DNA of 13,621 nucleotides from Minisyncoccota bacterium (lineage in GTDB: Bacteria > Patescibacteriota > Minisyncoccia > Phycocordibacterales > GCA-2747955), in NCBI GenBank assembly GCA_938010795.1, contig CALLVB010000083.1, forward strand, positions 1 through 13,621, in the 5' to 3' direction. Position 1 is the first letter of the stretch, and each line of letters begins with the position of its first letter. Below, one piece after another: positions 11,721 through 13,621 of the stretch. The notes below the pieces were generated by a model. That model was not told the DNA's origin. It saw nothing but the letters and a program-made list of their open reading frames with translations, and ran no database searches. A program made the position numbers and the translations under genes.

Positions 11721-13621
11721 ATGTATACACATAATAGTTATAGTTGGATAGGTAGTAAGGTTGTTACTTGGATTGCTCTTGTATCGTTTTTAATAAGTCC
11801 GTTGTCGAGTTATGCGCAAGAGACTTCAACAGATATACAAGCACAAGAAGTGACTGTAGAAACAACACAACAAGGATCAGAACAGAATAATGCTGACGAG
11901 CTTGTTCTTCCAGGATCAGACATTGCTGATCCGATCGTTATCGTACAAGATTCAGAACAGGTGACCGAAGAGCTTATCTCAGAAGAGCCAGTACAAGAAG
12001 AGGATCAAGCAGAAACAGAACAACTGGAAGACGAACCTTTATCTAACGAGGAAGAAGGAAACACTACGTCTCCTAAGATTTCAGAGAAAAATATTGGTAT
12101 TGATCAATATTCAGTAGAGTCGGGTGCACTTATCTTTCCGTATGCCGTTTTCACACCTAATGGAATTAATGGGTTAACTCCTCAAATTCAGTTAATTTAC
12201 AACTCGAATAGGGCAAATAATTTTTCAGCATATGGTTCAGGGTGGGAAGATTCGATTCCTTATATTGAGACTCTAAACAAGAAAGGTATTAATACTATGT
12301 ATACAGATGGATATTATGCTTCGTCTTTAGATGGTGAATTAGTGGTAAAGAACGGAGATGAATATGTTCCACGTGTTGAAAATGGTTCATTTAGAAAATA
12401 TGAAAAATTATCGAATGGATGGAGAGTAACTACCAAGGATGGAACAGTCTATTTATTTGGTGACACATCAGCATCACAGCAACATAACCCGACCGACGCA
12501 TCCCAGGTATCAAAATGGATGTTGTCTTCTACTACAGACACGAATGGAAATGTAATTGACTATACATATTTTACTGACGAGAATTTTTTGTATCCAGAGC
12601 GTATTTCATACGCAGGTATTTATGAAATAGTATTTAATAGAGAAGCACGACAAGACGCGTTTAGGAAATATGACAAAGGATTTTTAACAGAGCGAAATTA
12701 TCGGATTTTTGAAATTGAAGTACGAGAAAATAATAATTGGGTACATAGACATACGGTTAATTACACAGAATCAGATTCAGTCACTAATAAGTCACTCATT
12801 GAGTCTATCCAGGTCGAAGGTAAAGACAAGGACGGGGTAATTACTATATTGCCAGAATATGGTTTTGAGTATGGAGAGCAGACTGGGGAATGGGAAATTA
12901 ATTCTTTGGAGGTGGAGGAGGTTTCTGGATTAATAATGTCTGGTTCGCACGAATACGCAACAGCGGATGTTACCGGAGATGGTCTGCCTGATGTGATAAC
13001 TGCAGATAGAGAACATATATATAAACACACGGGTACGACGTGGGAGCAAATTCCCTGGAAATTCCCAAAAGATTCCTATGGCTTTTACAGGTTCTTTGTT
13101 GGTTCTTTTGAGTCAAATAATTCAGGCACTAGACAGTACGGAGGATTACTTTCTGATGTAAATGGTGACGGACTACTCGATTACTTGTATTGGAACTCTC
13201 AGAGTGAGAACACACACATTGATGATAACAGGGTCTTTATAAATACTGGGAGTGGTTGGGAACATGATAGTTCTTGGGTTATCCCAGAAGAAGATAACGG
13301 ATCATATCTAACAGTCCCTCTTGGTAAAAATTCAAAGTCTAGATCTCACAGCGCATCACAATTAATTGATCTCAATGGAGATGCTTTGCCAGACATTATT
13401 CATTGGTATCAAGGCTCACAGAATGAAAACTCAAAATTATTTCTAAACACTGGATACGGTTGGGAGCCTTCTGATTTCTTAACAATGCCTGAAGATATAC
13501 CAATGGAATATCTGGCAGGAAGTGGGCCAACGTACAAACATTCAACTATTGTTGATTTAAATAGTGACGGTCTTCCGGATATCTTTGATTCTTTGGTTAA
13601 TAAGGTTTACTTAAACTCAGG
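11721..13621 (+). CDS. Large secreted SpvB-like protein with FG-GAP/VCBS repeats, N-terminal part (runs off window)
   Basis: An uninterrupted frame gives 633 residues to the window end. Residues 1-32 form a signal peptide: a polar start with Lys13, a hydrophobic core (14-25) and a likely cleavage site SYA-QE after Ala32. A Glu/Gln-rich acidic linker (about 33-118) follows. Residues about 120-390 resemble the SpvB/TcB N-terminal domain: SGALIFPY, TPNGINGLTPQIQLIYNSN, YGSGWEDSIPYIE, the TTKDGTVYLFGD strand and DTNGNVIDYTYF. Then come four calcium-binding FG-GAP/VCBS-type loops starting at Asp416 (DVTGDGLPD), Asp479, Asp550 and Asp612. In SpvB and Tc toxins this domain precedes or encases a C-terminal effector; whether one follows here cannot be seen. 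The ATG at 11721 has GGGA four bases upstream; an in-frame ATG at 11685 would add 12 residues. Confidence 0.85.
   Translation, partial: MYTHNSYSWIGSKVVTWIALVSFLISPLSSYAQETSTDIQAQEVTVETTQQGSEQNNADELVLPGSDIADPIVIVQDSEQVTEELISEEPVQEEDQAETEQLEDEPLSNEEEGNTTSPKISEKNIGIDQYSVESGALIFPYAVFTPNGINGLTPQIQLIYNSNRANNFSAYGSGWEDSIPYIETLNKKGINTMYTDGYYASSLDGELVVKNGDEYVPRVENGSFRKYEKLSNGWRVTTKDGTVYLFGDTSASQQHNPTDASQVSKWMLSSTTDTNGNVIDYTYFTDENFLYPERISYAGIYEIVFNREARQDAFRKYDKGFLTERNYRIFEIEVRENNNWVHRHTVNYTESDSVTNKSLIESIQVEGKDKDGVITILPEYGFEYGEQTGEWEINSLEVEEVSGLIMSGSHEYATADVTGDGLPDVITADREHIYKHTGTTWEQIPWKFPKDSYGFYRFFVGSFESNNSGTRQYGGLLSDVNGDGLLDYLYWNSQSENTHIDDNRVFINTGSGWEHDSSWVIPEEDNGSYLTVPLGKNSKSRSHSASQLIDLNGDALPDIIHWYQGSQNENSKLFLNTGYGWEPSDFLTMPEDIPMEYLAGSGPTYKHSTIVDLNSDGLPDIFDSLVNKVYLNS

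Noticed and set aside
12761..13030. Minus-strand open frame of 89 codons opposite the SpvB-like gene
   Set aside because: It lies inside the long plus-strand frame, which has clear SpvB and FG-GAP motifs on both sides.
1..13621. CRISPR arrays, insertion sequences, tRNA or rRNA genes
   Set aside because: No regularly spaced direct repeats, transposase motifs, terminal repeats or tRNA cloverleaf signatures were found on reading both strands.

Overview
This window looks like chromosomal DNA from a member of the Candidate Phyla Radiation (Patescibacteria), most likely a Parcubacteria-type lineage. The basis is gene content and style: a compact AT-leaning genome, a two-gene TraC-like plus VirB4-like ATPase module, a small TraR/DksA zinc-finger protein, a RodA-type SEDS protein behind a membrane protein of unknown function, a PIF1-like helicase with a C-terminal winged-helix tail, and a large secreted SpvB-like/FG-GAP protein. 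The lineage is inferred; no rRNA gene is present to confirm it. The conserved genes read through with TGA only as a stop, so the recoded TGA of Gracilibacteria/Absconditabacteria is not indicated.

Layout. Positions 1-3216 (minus strand): the N-terminal end of a membrane-anchored protein, a DUF3179 protein, a ComM/YifB AAA+ ATPase, and a TraR/DksA-like protein closed by a palindromic terminator. Positions 3296-5194 (plus): a membrane protein with a Cys-rich motif, then rodA. Positions 5276-6721 (plus): a self-contained transcription unit with near-perfect promoter, boxA-like leader, strong ribosome binding site, one gene of unknown function and a bidirectional terminator. Positions 6734-9204 (minus): the VirB4/TraC-like pair. 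Positions 9205-9589: a gene-free gap whose minus strand holds two promoter-hairpin-oligoU units that I read as two small RNA candidates. Positions 9590-11341 (minus): the PIF1-like helicase. Positions 11342-11720: a divergent intergenic region with a perfect 17-bp inverted repeat. Positions 11721-13621 (plus): the start of a secreted SpvB/FG-GAP protein that runs off the window.

How the parts fit. ComM (branch migration during transformation) and the PIF1-like helicase concern DNA; the TraC/VirB4 pair powers a type IV secretion or pilus-like machine; RodA builds the wall; the DUF3179 and SpvB-like proteins face the cell exterior. There is no single obvious pathway. The most notable non-coding signals are the tandem RNA candidates, and a repeated promoter geometry in which an extended -10 element lies exactly six bases before the ATG, as expected for leaderless mRNAs.
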